Notes: generated from the letters alone by a model not told the origin. DNA of 64,000 bases from Paralithodes platypus (GCA_032716605.1 CM064538.1:25035446-25099445), one strand, 5' to 3'; shown: positions 1 through 10,173, counted from the first letter of the stretch. Numbers and translations: made by a program.

Positions 1-426
1 TCCCTCCCTGCCCACCCCGAACCAACTTCCAGAAGCACATCCATACTCATATCTCTCGCCAATCCATCCACTCACTCACAGACAACACGCAGCTGCATGC
101 ACGACCTCCCGAAATCCATCCTTCCGAATCCTCCCTCACTCGCGAGGACAGAGTCCACCTGGCCAGGCTGAGATGCGGACACCATCCAGCTCTCCTGAGC
201 TATCAAAAGAGACTGGATGACTCCGTTGTCGACGCCTGCCCGGGATGTACCACAGCACCCCATACCATTAAACACATCATAGATGACTGCATTTCACACA
301 ACCACTTACACCAACAACACAACCTACACTCAATGAGAGCTCTGTGGGAAAGCCCGATCGTGGCCATGGCCTTCCTCAGGGACTCGGGGCTGTTCGGCCA
401 GGCAGCTTAGGGAACAACAACAACAT
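1..426 (+). mobile_element. LINE-A, 3' fragment with (AAC)n tail
   Basis: The 3' end of a non-LTR retrotransposon, cut by the window edge. It is nearly identical to 26032-26454, the 3' end of the longer LINE-A copy. The stop codon (408-410) is followed after only two bases by an (AAC)n tail to about 426, so the element has practically no 3' UTR. The last 60 bases are shared with SINE-A elsewhere in the window. Confidence 0.85.
3..410 (+). CDS. LINE-A ORF2, C-terminal part (partial)
   Basis: The frame is open from base 3 to the TAG at 408-410, about 135 residues of the C-terminus of a non-LTR retrotransposon polyprotein; endonuclease and reverse transcriptase lie off the window. Diagnostic features are the segment LARLRCGHHPALLSYQKRL followed by a Cys-x2-Cys ... 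His-x4-Cys knuckle (CPGC then HIIDDC), typical of LINE C-termini and thought to bind nucleic acid. The protein ends GLFGQAA. The paralogue at 26032-26440 has a stop (26087-26089) where this copy reads Arg-Gln, so this copy is the better preserved. Clade assignment (Jockey group) is tentative. Confidence 0.75.
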   Translation, partial: PPCPPRTNFQKHIHTHISRQSIHSLTDNTQLHARPPEIHPSESSLTREDRVHLARLRCGHHPALLSYQKRLDDSVVDACPGCTTAPHTIKHIIDDCISHNHLHQQHNLHSMRALWESPIVAMAFLRDSGLFGQAA

Positions 427-458
427 TTTACTTTCATAAACTAGTCCACTAATATACT

Positions 459-500
459 AGGTTAGGTTAGGTTAGGCTTTGGCTTTGGTTAGGTTAGGTT
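459..500 (+). repeat. Short TTAGG-type pentamer tract
   Basis: Runs of GGTTA flank the interruption ggctttggctttgg. TTAGG is the usual arthropod telomere unit. Here it is a short interstitial tract between LINE-A and RTE-1. Confidence 0.6.
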
Positions 501-547
501 AAATATATTGTTCAACGATTCTTGGTAAATAGGCATCTGAAAAACAG

Positions 548-2005
548 TGAGATAGTGATAGAATGGGTATGGAAAATGTGCAAACTAGCATGGGAGAAGG
601 GGAGTGCACCCGATGACTGGAAGACTGGCATAATAGTACCCCTATATAAGGGCAAAGGGGAAAGAGGAGTGTGTGGTAACCACCGAGGAATATGTCTTCT
701 AAGCGTAGTAGGGAAGGTATACAGTAGGGTAGTGATTGAGAGAGTGAGAGTGAGAACGGAGAAATGGATAGGCGATGAGCAGGGAGGTTTTAGGAAGGGA
801 AGAGGATGTGTAGATCAGATTTTTACCCTGAATTGTGTTGTGGAGAAGTATCTGGAGAAGAAACAAAAGGTGTATGTTGCCTTTATGGACTTGGAGAAGG
901 CCTATGACAGAGTGGATAGAGAAGGTTTGTGGAAAGTACTTAGAATATACGGAGTAGATGGCAAGTTGCTGAAAGCAGTGAAGAGCATGTATGAGGGTGC
1001 AAAGGCGGCAGTACGTGTGGAGAGTGAGCAGAGCGAGTTCTTTGACCTGAATGTTGGTTTGAAACAGGGGTGTGTGATGTCCCCGTGGTTGTTTACTGTA
1101 TATATGGATGGAGTCATGAAAGAAATATTATCAAGAGCAGTGGATGTTGGTGTATCGGTGAAAAGGGAGGGAATTGAGTGGAAGCTACCTATACTGCTGT
1201 TTGCGGATGATACAGTTCTGATGAGTGATAATGAATGGGAGTTGCAGGGTCTGGTAAATGAGTTTGGAACAGTGTGCGAAAAACGGAATTTGAAGGTAAA
1301 TACGGGGAAGAGCAAGGTTATGGTCTTCGAAAGGGGTGAAGTCACAGAGTGTGAGGTGAAGCTGAACGGTCAGGCTATGGAGATCGTCAACTCTTTTAAG
1401 TATCTGGGCAGTGTGTTGAGTAAAGATGGGACTATGGATGAAGAGGTGCGGGAGAGGGTACAACAGGGGAAGAGGGTTGTAGGAACGCTAAAAGCAGTAA
1501 CAAGAAATAGGGTGGTCAGTATGGAAGTGAAGAAGTCCTTGCATGACAGTGTGGTAATCCCGACACTGACTTACGGAAGCGAAGCATGGACGTTGGTTGA
1601 GAGACTCAGACCAAGAGTGAGAGCAGTGGAAATGAATTACTTAAGGAGTGCGTGCGGAGTTACATGGAGGGATAGACAGACTAATGAGGAAGTAAGAAGG
1701 AGGTGTGGTGTGGAGGTAAATGTGCTGGAAAGTGTGAAAAGGAACAACTTGAGATGGTTCGGCCATATGGAACGTATGGAAAGCGAGAGAATGACTAAGA
1801 GGGTGTACGAGAGCGAGGTGGAGGGACAGAGGGGGAGAGGTAGACCGAATATGAGGTGGAAGGATGGAGTGAGGAACTACATGAACGAAGGCGGTGCTGG
1901 TTGGGGGGAGGGGCGTCGACTGACTGGGGACAGAGGTGCATGGGGGCGGTTCGTTCGTGGCCACCCCTTCGGGGATCACGGCGTCAGGCAATAGATAGAT
2001 AGATA
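548..2005 (+). mobile_element. RTE-1: 5'-truncated RTE-clade LINE with (GATA)n tail
   Basis: The insertion is bounded by a 9-bp direct repeat gaaaaacag at 539-547 and 2006-2014, read as the target-site duplication. The left junction falls inside the RT coding region, so the endonuclease and N-terminal RT are missing by 5' truncation. The tail is (ATAG)n at 1990-2005, the short tandem tail expected of RTE elements. It is close to identical over 430 bp to the minus-strand copy at 40687-41114, so the family has been active recently. Confidence 0.9.
549..1994 (+). CDS. RTE-clade reverse transcriptase (N-terminally truncated, otherwise open)
   Basis: An open frame of about 481 codons encodes the RT and C-terminal domains of an RTE-type LINE that copies element RNA at nicked target DNA. 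The sequence shows LAWEKG/PDDWK/IIVPLYKGKG (start of fingers), GFRKGRGCVDQIF, FMDLEKAYDRVDR, LKQGCVMSPWLF and the catalytic FADDT at 1200-1214. The thumb-like FKYLGS and the C-terminal RWFGHMERM/RGRPNMRWKDGV follow. The endonuclease domain is absent because of 5' truncation. There is no true start: the frame runs through the duplicated target and is open back to 522. The stop TAG (1992-1994) is formed at the start of the tail repeat. No internal stop or frameshift is seen. Confidence 0.9.
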   Translation, partial: EIVIEWVWKMCKLAWEKGSAPDDWKTGIIVPLYKGKGERGVCGNHRGICLLSVVGKVYSRVVIERVRVRTEKWIGDEQGGFRKGRGCVDQIFTLNCVVEKYLEKKQKVYVAFMDLEKAYDRVDREGLWKVLRIYGVDGKLLKAVKSMYEGAKAAVRVESEQSEFFDLNVGLKQGCVMSPWLFTVYMDGVMKEILSRAVDVGVSVKREGIEWKLPILLFADDTVLMSDNEWELQGLVNEFGTVCEKRNLKVNTGKSKVMVFERGEVTECEVKLNGQAMEIVNSFKYLGSVLSKDGTMDEEVRERVQQGKRVVGTLKAVTRNRVVSMEVKKSLHDSVVIPTLTYGSEAWTLVERLRPRVRAVEMNYLRSACGVTWRDRQTNEEVRRRCGVEVNVLESVKRNNLRWFGHMERMESERMTKRVYESEVEGQRGRGRPNMRWKDGVRNYMNEGGAGWGEGRRLTGDRGAWGRFVRGHPFGDHGVRQ

Positions 2006-2083
2006 GAAAAACAGTTCCTCCCGCTACACAGGATCTTGGCCACAATACTATAAACTATATATACACTATAAAACATACATGGT

Positions 2084-2490
2084 TGTACCGGCGACGTGCT
2101 TTTAGTTAAATTCTTGCTCTTTTAAGACAATTTTGTGTAGTTTAAAAAGGAGCTGAGGTAGTAAAAAGGGTTAAGTGAGATATTTCAAAGCCTTTAAATT
2201 GCTGGAGGCCCATTTTAAACTGAATAAAATTGTCTAACAGTAGCCAGAAGAGTTGAAATGACGTCGCAGGTACGGTTGCACTGATAAGTCATGTCCCAGC
2301 TGTCAGTTAGTTTGGCTCGCTCTGTGCTGTATTAATGTCTGTCAGATGTTGAATAGGGTGGGTAAGTGTAGGAACATGTTTGTATATTTCACTCGATATG
2401 AAGAAATGAAGCTTAGATATTGCTGATACCAATTATGGATCAAAACATACTTGGTGCCGAGACATGACTTATTAGCGCGACTGTACCGAA
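2084..2490. repeat. Dispersed inverted-repeat element (empty-site paralogue of the SINE-A locus)
   Basis: This stretch matches 21240-21910, sharing the motifs gtcagatgttgaatag, tgggtaagtgtagga and attagcgcgactgta. The second locus carries SINE-A exactly inside tgggtaagtg, so this copy serves as the uninterrupted version. The halves contain aaaagggtta and gctggaggccc, seen inverted or degenerate at 5280-5390, 19200-19260, 28775-28865 and 39200-39370. No coding capacity is seen. Confidence 0.55.
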
Positions 2491-2686
2491 GGGAATTTAC
2501 AATATATCGCTGTGCTAGATATCTGAAGAGACTCTTTGGTCATAGTTCAGATTAAGGCTATTCAATAATAATAATATTAACTTTTGTGTGTGTTTCTTGT
2601 GTGTTTCTTGGCAAGTTGGGTGGCGCTACCTATAGTTCTGTGTGAGGTATCCTAGGTTCAAATCCTGGGAGAACCACATGCTTTCA

Positions 2687-3022
2687 TTAAGGGGAGGTCT
2701 CCACTTGAGGGACTTTTTTCTTGACCCCTTTCTCCCTCATGTCTAGCCCCATTGCTTTTGAGATTTTAAGACGTTTGCCCCATTAGTTTGGTGATTTTTA
2801 AGAATTTCCGCCCCATTCTGTCAATTTTAAGACCTTTTGTGCCATTTAGGTGTGGATTTTATCCTGGCGAGCGATAGCGAGCCTGTAATTTAAGAGTAAT
2901 CGGCCTTCGGCCGGGACATTTTTCTACCGAAAAATGTACAAATTTATCTTGAAAGGGACTCAAGGGGGTGAAATTTTAAGACTGCTGGAGGAGTAGGAAA
3001 CAAACTAGAAACCTCCCCTTAA
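2687..3022. mobile_element. TTAA-flanked inverted-repeat MITE (hairpin family)
   Basis: The ends are TTAAGGGGAGGT and its complement ACCTCCCCTTAA, with TTAA at both borders. Inside are ggcgagcgatagcgagcc and the hairpin gacatttttctaccgaaaaa. The arrangement recurs at 20473-20836, 20886-21222, 18176-18452 and 24597-28505. TTAA target use suggests a piggyBac-type transposase in trans; none is encoded here. A degenerate tRNA-like segment (2650-2680, ggttcaaatcctggga) lies just outside the left end. Confidence 0.75.
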
Positions 3023-3086
3023 GAGACGGGTTATATCAACTTTGTGGTACATAACTATAATTATAATCTAGATGACATGATTATTA

Positions 3087-3127
3087 GTACTGTACTGTAC
3101 TGTACTGTACTGTACTGTACTGTACTA
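3087..3127 (+). repeat. (TACTG)n microsatellite
   Basis: About eight uninterrupted copies of the pentamer TACTG. Confidence 0.9.
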
Positions 3128-3150
3128 TAGTGATGATAAACTGCTAACCT

Positions 3151-3596
3151 TTAACCCGTGGAGCCCCAGCTAGTTTTGTAATGTTTGCGCACCAGAACCC
3201 GGCCGGTTTTCAAAAAATGGTTTTATTCCAGAAACAATAGCGAATGGGTTAGGAATGAAGGAAAAAACCCGAAAAACCGCTCAAAAAGCTTAAAAAATGG
3301 TCCTACCGAGCCCCCGAAAACGGATTTTACAAGAGTAAAAAATTGAAGGCAATTACCCCAAAAAACCAGGTTATTGCGCGCTCGCGCGCACGCACGTGGA
3401 CTTTGAGAGTTTTCAACCATCGGCACGGTTGCGTGGGATACGTACACAGTTCCCATACAAATCTGAGCCCTCTTGAGTGGCTACACCTGAGGTTACGGTC
3501 GGCGCAATTAGGGTGACGCGTCAGGCGCGTCTCTGGGGCTGTGCGTTACATACATCGCCGACGCGTCAGACGCGTCGCTGGGGCTGTACGGGTTAA
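3151..3596. mobile_element. TTAA-flanked element with acgcgtc-rich end
   Basis: It starts TTAACCCGTGGAGCCCCAGC and ends GCTGGGGCTGTACGGGTTAA, forming near-perfect terminal inverted repeats around TTAA. The right part holds repeated acgcgtcaggcgcgtc palindromes. The right TTAA is shared with the left TTAA of the next element. No coding frame is convincing. Confidence 0.7.
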
Positions 3597-3960
3597 GGGA
3601 GGGTGACCTGCTTTTGGTTATTTCTGTCCTTTTCTCTCTTTCTCTGGCTTGTATCCATTTGGCCCCATTCAGCCAACTATTTTAAGACGTTTATTCCCAT
3701 CTAGGTGTCGATTTCTTTCTGGCGAGCGATAGCGAGCCAGCATGAAATCCGCCGGAGACATTTTTCTATCGAAAAATGTACAAATTTAGCCTGCTGTCAA
3801 ACAAAAATAAAAAATATGCTGGCTCGCTATCGCTCACCAGTCAAAAATTGACACCTGGATGGGAATAAACGTCTTAAAACAGTAGGCTGAATGGGGCCAA
3901 ATGGATACAAGCCAGAGAAAGATAGAAAAGCACAGAACAAAAACAGGTCACCCGCCTTAA
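3593..3960. mobile_element. TTAA-flanked foldback element, long arms
   Basis: The left arm (about 3597-3760) and right arm (about 3815-3956) are close to reverse complements, sharing gggtgacc, tggcttgtatccatt, cccatctaggtgtc and gcgatagcgagcc. Borders are TTAA at 3593-3596 and 3957-3960. The same family occurs at 12012-12544. An RNA or single strand would fold into one long hairpin. Confidence 0.8.
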
Positions 3961-3965
3961 TGAGT

Positions 3966-4340
3966 TGTTGTTGTTCCCCAGGCTGTCTGGCCGAACAGCC
4001 CCAAGGTCTCGAGCAAGGCCAAGGCCATAAACGAGCGCCCCCACAAAACCCTCCCTGCTTACCACTAACAAAGCCCGGGTGACCGAAGCCACTCCAAGGC
4101 AGGGAGCTGAGGAGGGTGCGGAAATGCCCGGGAAACCAAAGCCCCACCCAAGGCCCTGTGCCCCTTAGCAATTATGAAGGGAAAGTTGAGGGGCAAAGGA
4201 AAAATGTGACGCTTTGGCTCCCAACCTGCCAACTTCTAGGTTGGCAGTAGGGAGGGCAATCCACGGAAAAGACGCCGTCACTTGAGATCTAGAAGATATA
4301 TAAGTAAAAGGAACAGTCAGAGTAAGCTATGGGTAATTAC
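3966..4340 (-). mobile_element. SINE-A copy, 5'-truncated
   Basis: Reads on the minus strand from about 4335 to the (AAC)n tail, seen as (GTT)n at 3966-3977. It is bounded by the 8-bp direct repeat taatgagt (3958-3965 and 4341-4348). The inner end stops at gctatgggta, some 60 bp short of the SINE start seen in the copies ending at 21794 and 45125, and five extra bases (attac) follow. It landed at the edge of the TTAA element ending at 3960. Confidence 0.85.
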
Positions 4341-4424
4341 TAATGAGTAATTAGTATTAGCAGCCATACATGTCTATCAAGTCACGGTAATGGCTTAATT
4401 TATAATTACAATTTCATACAGTAT

Positions 4425-4480
4425 CGTAATTGGCCACTTGCGAGTGTCGGTCTATAAGGAAGTTGGAGCTGTATATATAT
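4425..4480. repeat. Half of a small inverted-repeat MITE
   Basis: The sequence ggccacttgcgagt...ctataaggaagttgg matches one arm of the complete MITEs at 22984-23212 and 48808-49048. The other arm is missing. Confidence 0.6.
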
Positions 4481-4502
4481 CGATAATAAACATAATTATC
4501 AC

Positions 4503-5255
4503 TTAACCCTTTCACGCACATATGACGCAGAGGTTGCCAGATTAGCAATAATAAATAGAGTTCTCTCACTCTTATAATTTCCTCTCCAAAATTAGTTTTC
4601 TGCCCACAGCTAACTCAAAGACAACTGCAGAGGTTGAAGTAACTAAACTAAAGGTTTCTAAATACCCCTGATGGTAACAAAGGCTTTAAAGTATCCCCAA
4701 TAGGCTCAACACAGCTAACTCAAAGACAACTGCAGAGGTTGAAGTAACTAAAGGTTTTTAAATACCCCTGATGGTAACAAAGGCTTTAAAGTATCCCCAA
4801 TAGGCTCAACACAGCTAACTCAAAGACAACTGCAGAGGTTGAAGTAACTAAACTAAAGGTTTCTAAATACCCCTGATGGTAACAAAGGCTTTAAAGTATC
4901 CCCAATAGGCTCAACACAGCTAACTCAAAGACAACTGCAGAGGTTGAAGTAACTAAACTAAAGGTTTCTAAATACCCCTGATGGTAACAAAGGCTTTAAA
5001 GTATCCCCAATAGGCTCAACACAGCTAACTCAAAGACAACTGCAGAGGTTGAAGTAACTCAACTAAAGGTTTCTAAATACCCCTGATGGTAACAGAGGCT
5101 TTAAAGTATCCCCAATAGGCTCAACACAGCTAACTCAGACAACTGCAGAGGTTGAAGTAACTAAACTAAAGGTTTCTAAATACCCCTGATGGTAACAAAG
5201 GCTTTAAAGTATCCCTAATCGGCTCAAAATTGCGTCATATGTCGGAGAGGGTTAA
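4503..5255. mobile_element. TTAA element carrying a 105-bp minisatellite (6 units)
   Basis: Ends are TTAACCCTTTCACGCACATA (left) and the complement of TTAACCCTCTCCGACATATG (right), with TTAA at both borders. The left flank holds gcagaggttgccagattag and ctctcactcttataat, followed by six tandem 105-bp units. The complete arrangement recurs in reverse orientation at 22124-22982 (7 units) and 23735-24284 (4 units). Confidence 0.8.
4606..5228 (+). repeat. 105-bp tandem array inside the TTAA element
   Basis: Units start with acagctaactcaaag at 4606, 4711, 4811, 4916, 5021 and 5126. The second unit is 100 bp because of a 5-bp deletion. Units include ctgcagaggttgaagtaac and cccctgatggtaacaaagg and differ at only a few positions. 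Confidence 0.95.
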
Positions 5256-5392
5256 TTTTATTGTAGCTATATTTAGATGATTTTGTGCAGCTTAGGAAGG
5301 AACTGTTGTTGTAAAAAGGGTTCACTGAGATAGTTTGAATCCTTTTAATTGCTGGAGACCCTTTTCAACTGAATAAAATCATCTATAGCAAG

Positions 5393-5735
5393 TTTGATAA
5401 GTTATTTTTATCTTTGTATTGTCTTTGTCAAAGTTTTGGTTTGTTTAGTTTGCAAGTTTTACATTTTAATTAGTATTGTAACGAATTCCTGTATATACTG
5501 TAATATATTAATTTAAATAGAACTTTGTTTTCAGTTAGGCTTCATAGTTTCATAGTTGTATGATCCCCATGAAGCTTCATGAACTATATTTATGTCAAAC
5601 TTATGTTAAAATGTAAAACTTGCAAACTAAATAAAAAAAGCTTGGACAAAGACAATATAAAGGCAAAATAACATATAAATTGCTGTGGAAACAACACTTA
5701 CTAAAAGAAAATTTATGAAATAAAAGAACACAATC
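5393..5735. repeat. Inverted pair of the cacatagcgattttg repeat
   Basis: ttgcaagttttacatttta at about 5455 is repeated as its complement at 5606-5625, followed by the complement of gttgtttccacatag. This is a palindromic copy of a family that also appears at 6079-7312, 16500-16672, 18870-19006 and 23425-23610. No coding frame is credible here. Confidence 0.6.
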
Positions 5736-6078
5736 AGTTTGAGACCATTGAAGCTTCATGAACTCTATTTCCTTCCACTTAATGTTTGAGACTAGTAAAT
5801 GCGGTTGTTTTTGTGAAGCAATGAGACTATTTAGTTTGTGTTGTGAACTGTTGCAAACTTTAGAATCTGTTCAGTTTTCTTTTCTTTATGGTCAATTTAA
5901 CTATTTCTTTGTTCCCTATTCACTTGGCGGGAAACTAGATGAAGGACAGAGGCATTATAAGTGGAGAGTTTGGGAAGGGAGTTTTGTTCTGTATCTAGCC
6001 CAGTCGAGTACAGTTCAATGTCCAAGTCAGCTATACCTTTAACAGATTAACTTGCTCAGGACTTCCCAAACTTGACTA

Positions 6079-7312
6079 CTTCCTTTAACGTGACGATAGT
6101 GCGTTGTTATGTGTGCAATTAGTTTGCTTGGGAAACAGATTAACTTGCTCATGTAGTAATGTACACCCTATGTGGTGGATTGTGTTCTTTTATTTAATAA
6201 TTTTCATTTTAGTAAGCGTTGTTTCCACATAGCGATTTTGATAATTTAATTTGACTTTATATTGTCCTTGTCCCAATTTTGGTTTGTTTAGTTTGCAAGT
6301 TTTACATTTTAATGTAGTAATGTACACCCTATGTGGTGGTGTGGGGATCGGTTTTTACACCATACCCGAAAGAGGATTTATGGAGCTCCGATCTTACTCT
6401 CGGCCATCTGAACAATTTTACCAACACACCTGAACTTCGTTAAATGCGGACATAGCCTCACGAAAATATCATGCCCTGGTGGGGGCACGAACTCTCGACC
6501 CTTGGGTGTGAGGCAGACACCTTACCAGTTAGACCAATAGAGATATCCCACTTGGCCTGTTCGGCTCAGGGTATTTCCGCATCCGAGGTCTGTTTAGGCT
6601 AGCCTACTTTCACTGACTTTACAGTGGATTGTCTTTTTTATTTCATAAATTTTATTTTGGTAAGCGTTGTTTCCACATAGCGATTTTGATAAGTTACTTT
6701 GCCTTTATAATGTCTTTGTCAAAGCTTTGGTTTGTTTAGTTTGCAAGTTTTACATTTTAACCATTACTCACCACTAGTCCTTTGATGTTGTTATACCTCT
6801 ACTTATACAAGCACAAGTCTTAAACTTTTGCATTTATCTTGAATCGTCCCAGTTTTAGTTTGTTTATTTTGCAAGTTTTACATTATAACTTCAACCATTT
6901 TACTTGTGCATCCTAGTACTCGACTGGGACAATTTGTGATCCTACCAATCTTGGATATACTTGTGCTTCATACCTACACTGCGTGGAGACTTCAGTACTG
7001 TACCTGCAAGCCTGGCTAAGTATCATTACTTTACTTCATTAACTTGTTCCCTTTAACGTCTAGCTTAGGCCTTATGTACAGTACTGTACTTGCATATAAT
7101 ATACCCTCCAGTGTGGTATAGACTCTTTCTTATATATATTCCTTGAACGTGACGATAGTGCATTGTTATGTGTGCGATTAGTTTGCTTGGGAACCAGATT
7201 AACTTGCTCATGTAGTGATGTACACCCTATGTGGTGGATTGTGTTCTTTTATTTATAAATTATTATTTTACTTAAGCGTTGTTTCCACATAGCGATTTTG
7301 TTTAGTTTTATT
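6079..7312. repeat. Cluster of cacatagcgattttg repeats
   Basis: Three partial copies (about 6079-6330, 6600-6765 and 7137-7312) share gaacgtgacgatagtgc, gtacaccctatgtgg, gcgttgtttccacatagcg and ttgcaagttttacat. The middle portion is split by a tRNA-like SINE (6335-6560). The remainder is AT-rich sequence with no recognisable gene. Confidence 0.6.
6335..6560 (-). mobile_element. tRNA-Val-like SINE
   Basis: On the minus strand a tRNA-like head reads ggtctaactggtaaggtgtc (A-box side), an anticodon-loop-like ctcacac (CAC, Val-like), then gagagttcgtgcccccacc (B-box side), followed by 130 bp of body. It interrupts the surrounding cacatagcgattttg repeat at gtgtaccctatgtgg-type sequence. It is too degenerate to be a functional tRNA gene. 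Confidence 0.6.
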
Positions 7313-7502
7313 TCGTATATGTCGCACTAGATGGTCACAGTGGAGCTTCAAGGTGTTGGTGGCTTCCTTTCTGCCACACTAGATGACGACACCTTATGTA
7401 AACACGTCACTTGATTTGGAGAGAGCAGCTATACGGTCGTTCACAATATCTTTGAATATGGTCTGGCATCTTCTATGCGATGAAATAGTGACAAGATAGA
7501 GG

Positions 7503-7663
7503 GTATTTTCTTGATGTGTTAGTGTAGACAGGATATTTGTAGAAGAGCAGGAACGATCAGATCACCCCAGAAAAAGCCCTGGCGTTTTGCGTGGACTCAT
7601 TCTGAGGGGGGTATTTTCTTGATGTGTCAGTGTGGGCAGGATATTTGTAGAAGAGCAGGAGGT
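7503..7663 (+). repeat. Tandem 108-bp repeat, about 1.5 units
   Basis: gtattttcttgatgtgt occurs at 7503 and 7611, with agaagagcagga shared between units. The same 108-bp unit appears in tandem at 11483-11637. Confidence 0.85.
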
Positions 7664-8448
7664 ATATTCCTGCGAAACGGCATGCATTATATCTCCAGAA
7701 CTGGGCAGTGTTATAGCATATTTGTTGTTTGTACATACAGTATATATGTATTATGTATGTTGCTTCGTAGTATACTATAAATGGAAAATATACTTGGTAA
7801 ATTAATAATTAGAGGGCATCTGTGGACTCACTTTTACAATTTCCCAGCTCAGCTGGTGGGCGACGAGTGGAGGTGAGTCGAGTTGTATACTGATATTCTA
7901 TTGGTCAATAAACTGGGTGTGACGTCACGAGCGATGATGGTACATGAATGGTTGTTGTGGGAGTACGTCACTGTCTAGACGGTGACGTCACAAATTCTCG
8001 CAACATTTTAACGGGTGTAGAAATACACTTCAGTCCATATAATGAGCCTCTTTTGTTTCTCAATCCCTCTACGACGTCACATTGATTCATTTATTATCCT
8101 TGGTGTTTATAATCTCTCGGATTCGGGCCAGTCGGCCATATTTGAAATGGTGGAACTGTTGTTCAATGAATAGTGAAGTGTTTTTGCTTTATGAAAACAC
8201 CTACATCTTCTATTTAACGGGATTACCAACTGAGCTTCCAGCGGAATTGTGTTAATTTGGCTGCAGACCATTATTGTCCAGTACACCAAGGGTAAGGGTT
8301 TTATACCGTCGTTATTTGGGTCCAAGCCTAGGCTACGATTACCACAGAATCTTTAATGAATATCCTCAATACAGACTTATTTCCTTCACTTACCTCGTCA
8401 ATAATAACCCATATAGGTGGAGAGGCCCTGAATTATATCAAAGAAAAA

Positions 8449-8785
8449 GTGATGTTGAAACATTATCTGCAATTTAGCCATGTTGATTAACTCTTAGCCC
8501 ACTTAACCCCTTCAGACTCATATGACTCGGAGCTTGGCAGATTAGCAATAAGAAATAGAGTTCTCTCACTCTTATAATTACCTCTTTTGGCGACCGTCAA
8601 TCTTTTATGAATTAAATACCAAACCAGCGGGGGTGTGGGGGCGGCAGCCCCCACCTAATATACTAGGTTAGGTTAGGTAAGGTTGTTAGGTTACGCTAAT
8701 ATTACCCCTTATTTTCGTCTTTTACCCCTCAATTTCCCTGTACTTCATAGCCCTCCCCACTATCGGGGGCCGTATCTTAAGATCG
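8449..8785 (+). repeat. Direct duplication, copy 1 (uninterrupted)
   Basis: From gtgatgttgaaacatta to the cgtatcttaagat region, this block is repeated 700 bp downstream. It contains a remnant of the TTAA/105-bp family end (8505-8590), the G-rich hairpin with TTAGG pentamers (8628-8690), and the actatcgggggccgt motif common to many elements here. Confidence 0.85.
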
Positions 8786-8974
8786 TAATTGTTTAATCGA
8801 AGTCCTCTTTTTCTAGTTATTAAAAACTTATTCTATGGTGTATTATATGATATATATAAGCAATAGAACTGTTCAAATTACCTGGGAAGTGTATATTAAA
8901 CAAAATACAAAACTTTGAATAATGAGGTAAGAGATTGGCTATGTGTTTTTTATCACTTTTCAACCCAAGACCAG

Positions 8975-9060
8975 CGGGGGTCTGGGGGCAGCAGCCCCCA
9001 GGATGCCCAGGTTACCTTAGGTTAGGTTAGGTTAGGGTAGGTTAGGTTAGGTTAATGACC
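8975..9060 (+). repeat. G-rich hairpin plus TTAGG pentamers
   Basis: ccagcgggggtctgggggca is followed by its partner gcccccag and then by GGTTA repeats. Variants sit at 8628, 9588, 55660, 55790 and 60590. Confidence 0.65.
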
Positions 9061-9148
9061 AGCTATGTAAATACAGTAGTGAACATTTGGTTCAGTCTGT
9101 GCTCAAAAATCCATTTTCTTTAGGAGGCCATACACTAAACAATTACCG

Positions 9149-9750
9149 TGATGTTGAAACATTATCTGCAATTTAGCCATGTTGATTAACTCTTAGCCCA
9201 CTTAACCCCTTCAGACTCATATGACGCAGAGGTTGGCAGATTAGCAATAAGAAATAGAGTTCTCTCACTCTTATAATTACCTCTTTTGGCGACCGTCAAT
9301 AATAATAATAATAATAATAATAGTTCTTAAAGCTAGCGCATGCTAAGTTAGCTAAGGATAGCTCAATAAGGCCGATTAGGCGTATTTCCATTGGGGTCCT
9401 GTACTACTACCCCATCCCTTTGCTCATGAGGGATGGTAACGACTCGGTGCTTGTGAAAAATCTTTAATGCGCCGAGCGTGGGCGCGAACCCGGGCCTTCT
9501 GGGTGGAAGTCCGAGACGCTAGTCACTACACCAAGCGAGCCGCTCTACACCAAGCGAGCCGCTTTTATGAATTAAATACCAAACCAGCGGGGGTGTGGGG
9601 GCAGCAGCCCTCACGTAATATACTAGGTTAGGTTAGGTAAGGTTGTTAGGTTACGCTAATATTACCCCTTATTTTCGTCTTTTACCCCTCAATTTCCCTG
9701 TACTTCATAGCCATCCCCACTATCGGGGGCCGTATCTTAAGATTGTTGGA
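9149..9750 (+). repeat. Direct duplication, copy 2 (interrupted by a SINE)
   Basis: Flanks 9149-9297 and 9564-9750 together align base for base with 8449-8785 (149+187 versus 337 bp). The intervening 266 bp are a SINE. The duplicated block keeps the G-rich hairpin and TTAGG tract. Confidence 0.85.
9298..9563 (-). mobile_element. tRNA-Gly-like SINE with (ATT)n tail
   Basis: On the minus strand a tRNA-like head (cttggtgtagtgactagcg, a loop with TCC, then cccgggttcgcgcccacgc) is followed by a 170-bp body and an (ATT)n tail, seen as (AAT)n at 9298-9322. The empty site at 8603-8612 gives both boundaries. An 18-bp piece of the tRNA 5' end (ctacaccaagcgagccgc) is duplicated at 9512-9548. No clear target-site duplication is visible. 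Confidence 0.8.
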
Positions 9751-10173
9751 TAATGGGGACAACTCTTTTTCCGAACATTCTAATTAATGACAACCACTGT
9801 ATAATGATGAAAACTAGCTTAAACACCCCCCCCCCCTCCCAAAAAAAACTCGCTAAATAAAAGTTGGCCAGGTTCCTGGATATGTTCCTTAATTTGCATG
9901 AACAAATTGTAATAGGCCTATAGAAACCTAATAAATCCTATAAATAACAAATCCACAAAAATACAATCATTGAAAATAGCTGTGGTCCGTCTCCTTAATA
10001 TTGACCGAAAAAACGCCCATTCTAATAAATCTCAGAGCTCTTTCGGACAGTCACAGTTTACAAACGGCTTCTTTATGCAGTGTAATCAATATTTACCCCC
10101 TGCTGGCAACATAGATGACGATTTCAATAATTCATGGGGGGGGGGGGTCAACCCATCGTGTATCCAACATTGG

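Noticed and set aside
902..1345. Minus-strand frames overlapping the RTE and LINE coding regions
   Set aside because: They are antisense shadows of well-supported RT frames, with low-complexity Ser/Thr/Pro-rich translations.
3087..3127. CRISPR-like or regulatory array
   Set aside because: It is a plain TACTG microsatellite; the tandem arrays in this window have no unique spacers and the genome is eukaryotic.
5758..6042. 94-codon frame as a secreted or membrane protein
   Set aside because: Located within dispersed cacatagcgattttg repeats; composition is that of translated AT-rich repeat, with no motif.
8628..8690. Helitron 3' end (hairpin followed by ctag)
   Set aside because: The hairpin is there, but ctag is followed by g and not the expected host t, and no 5' tc end or Rep/helicase frame was found.
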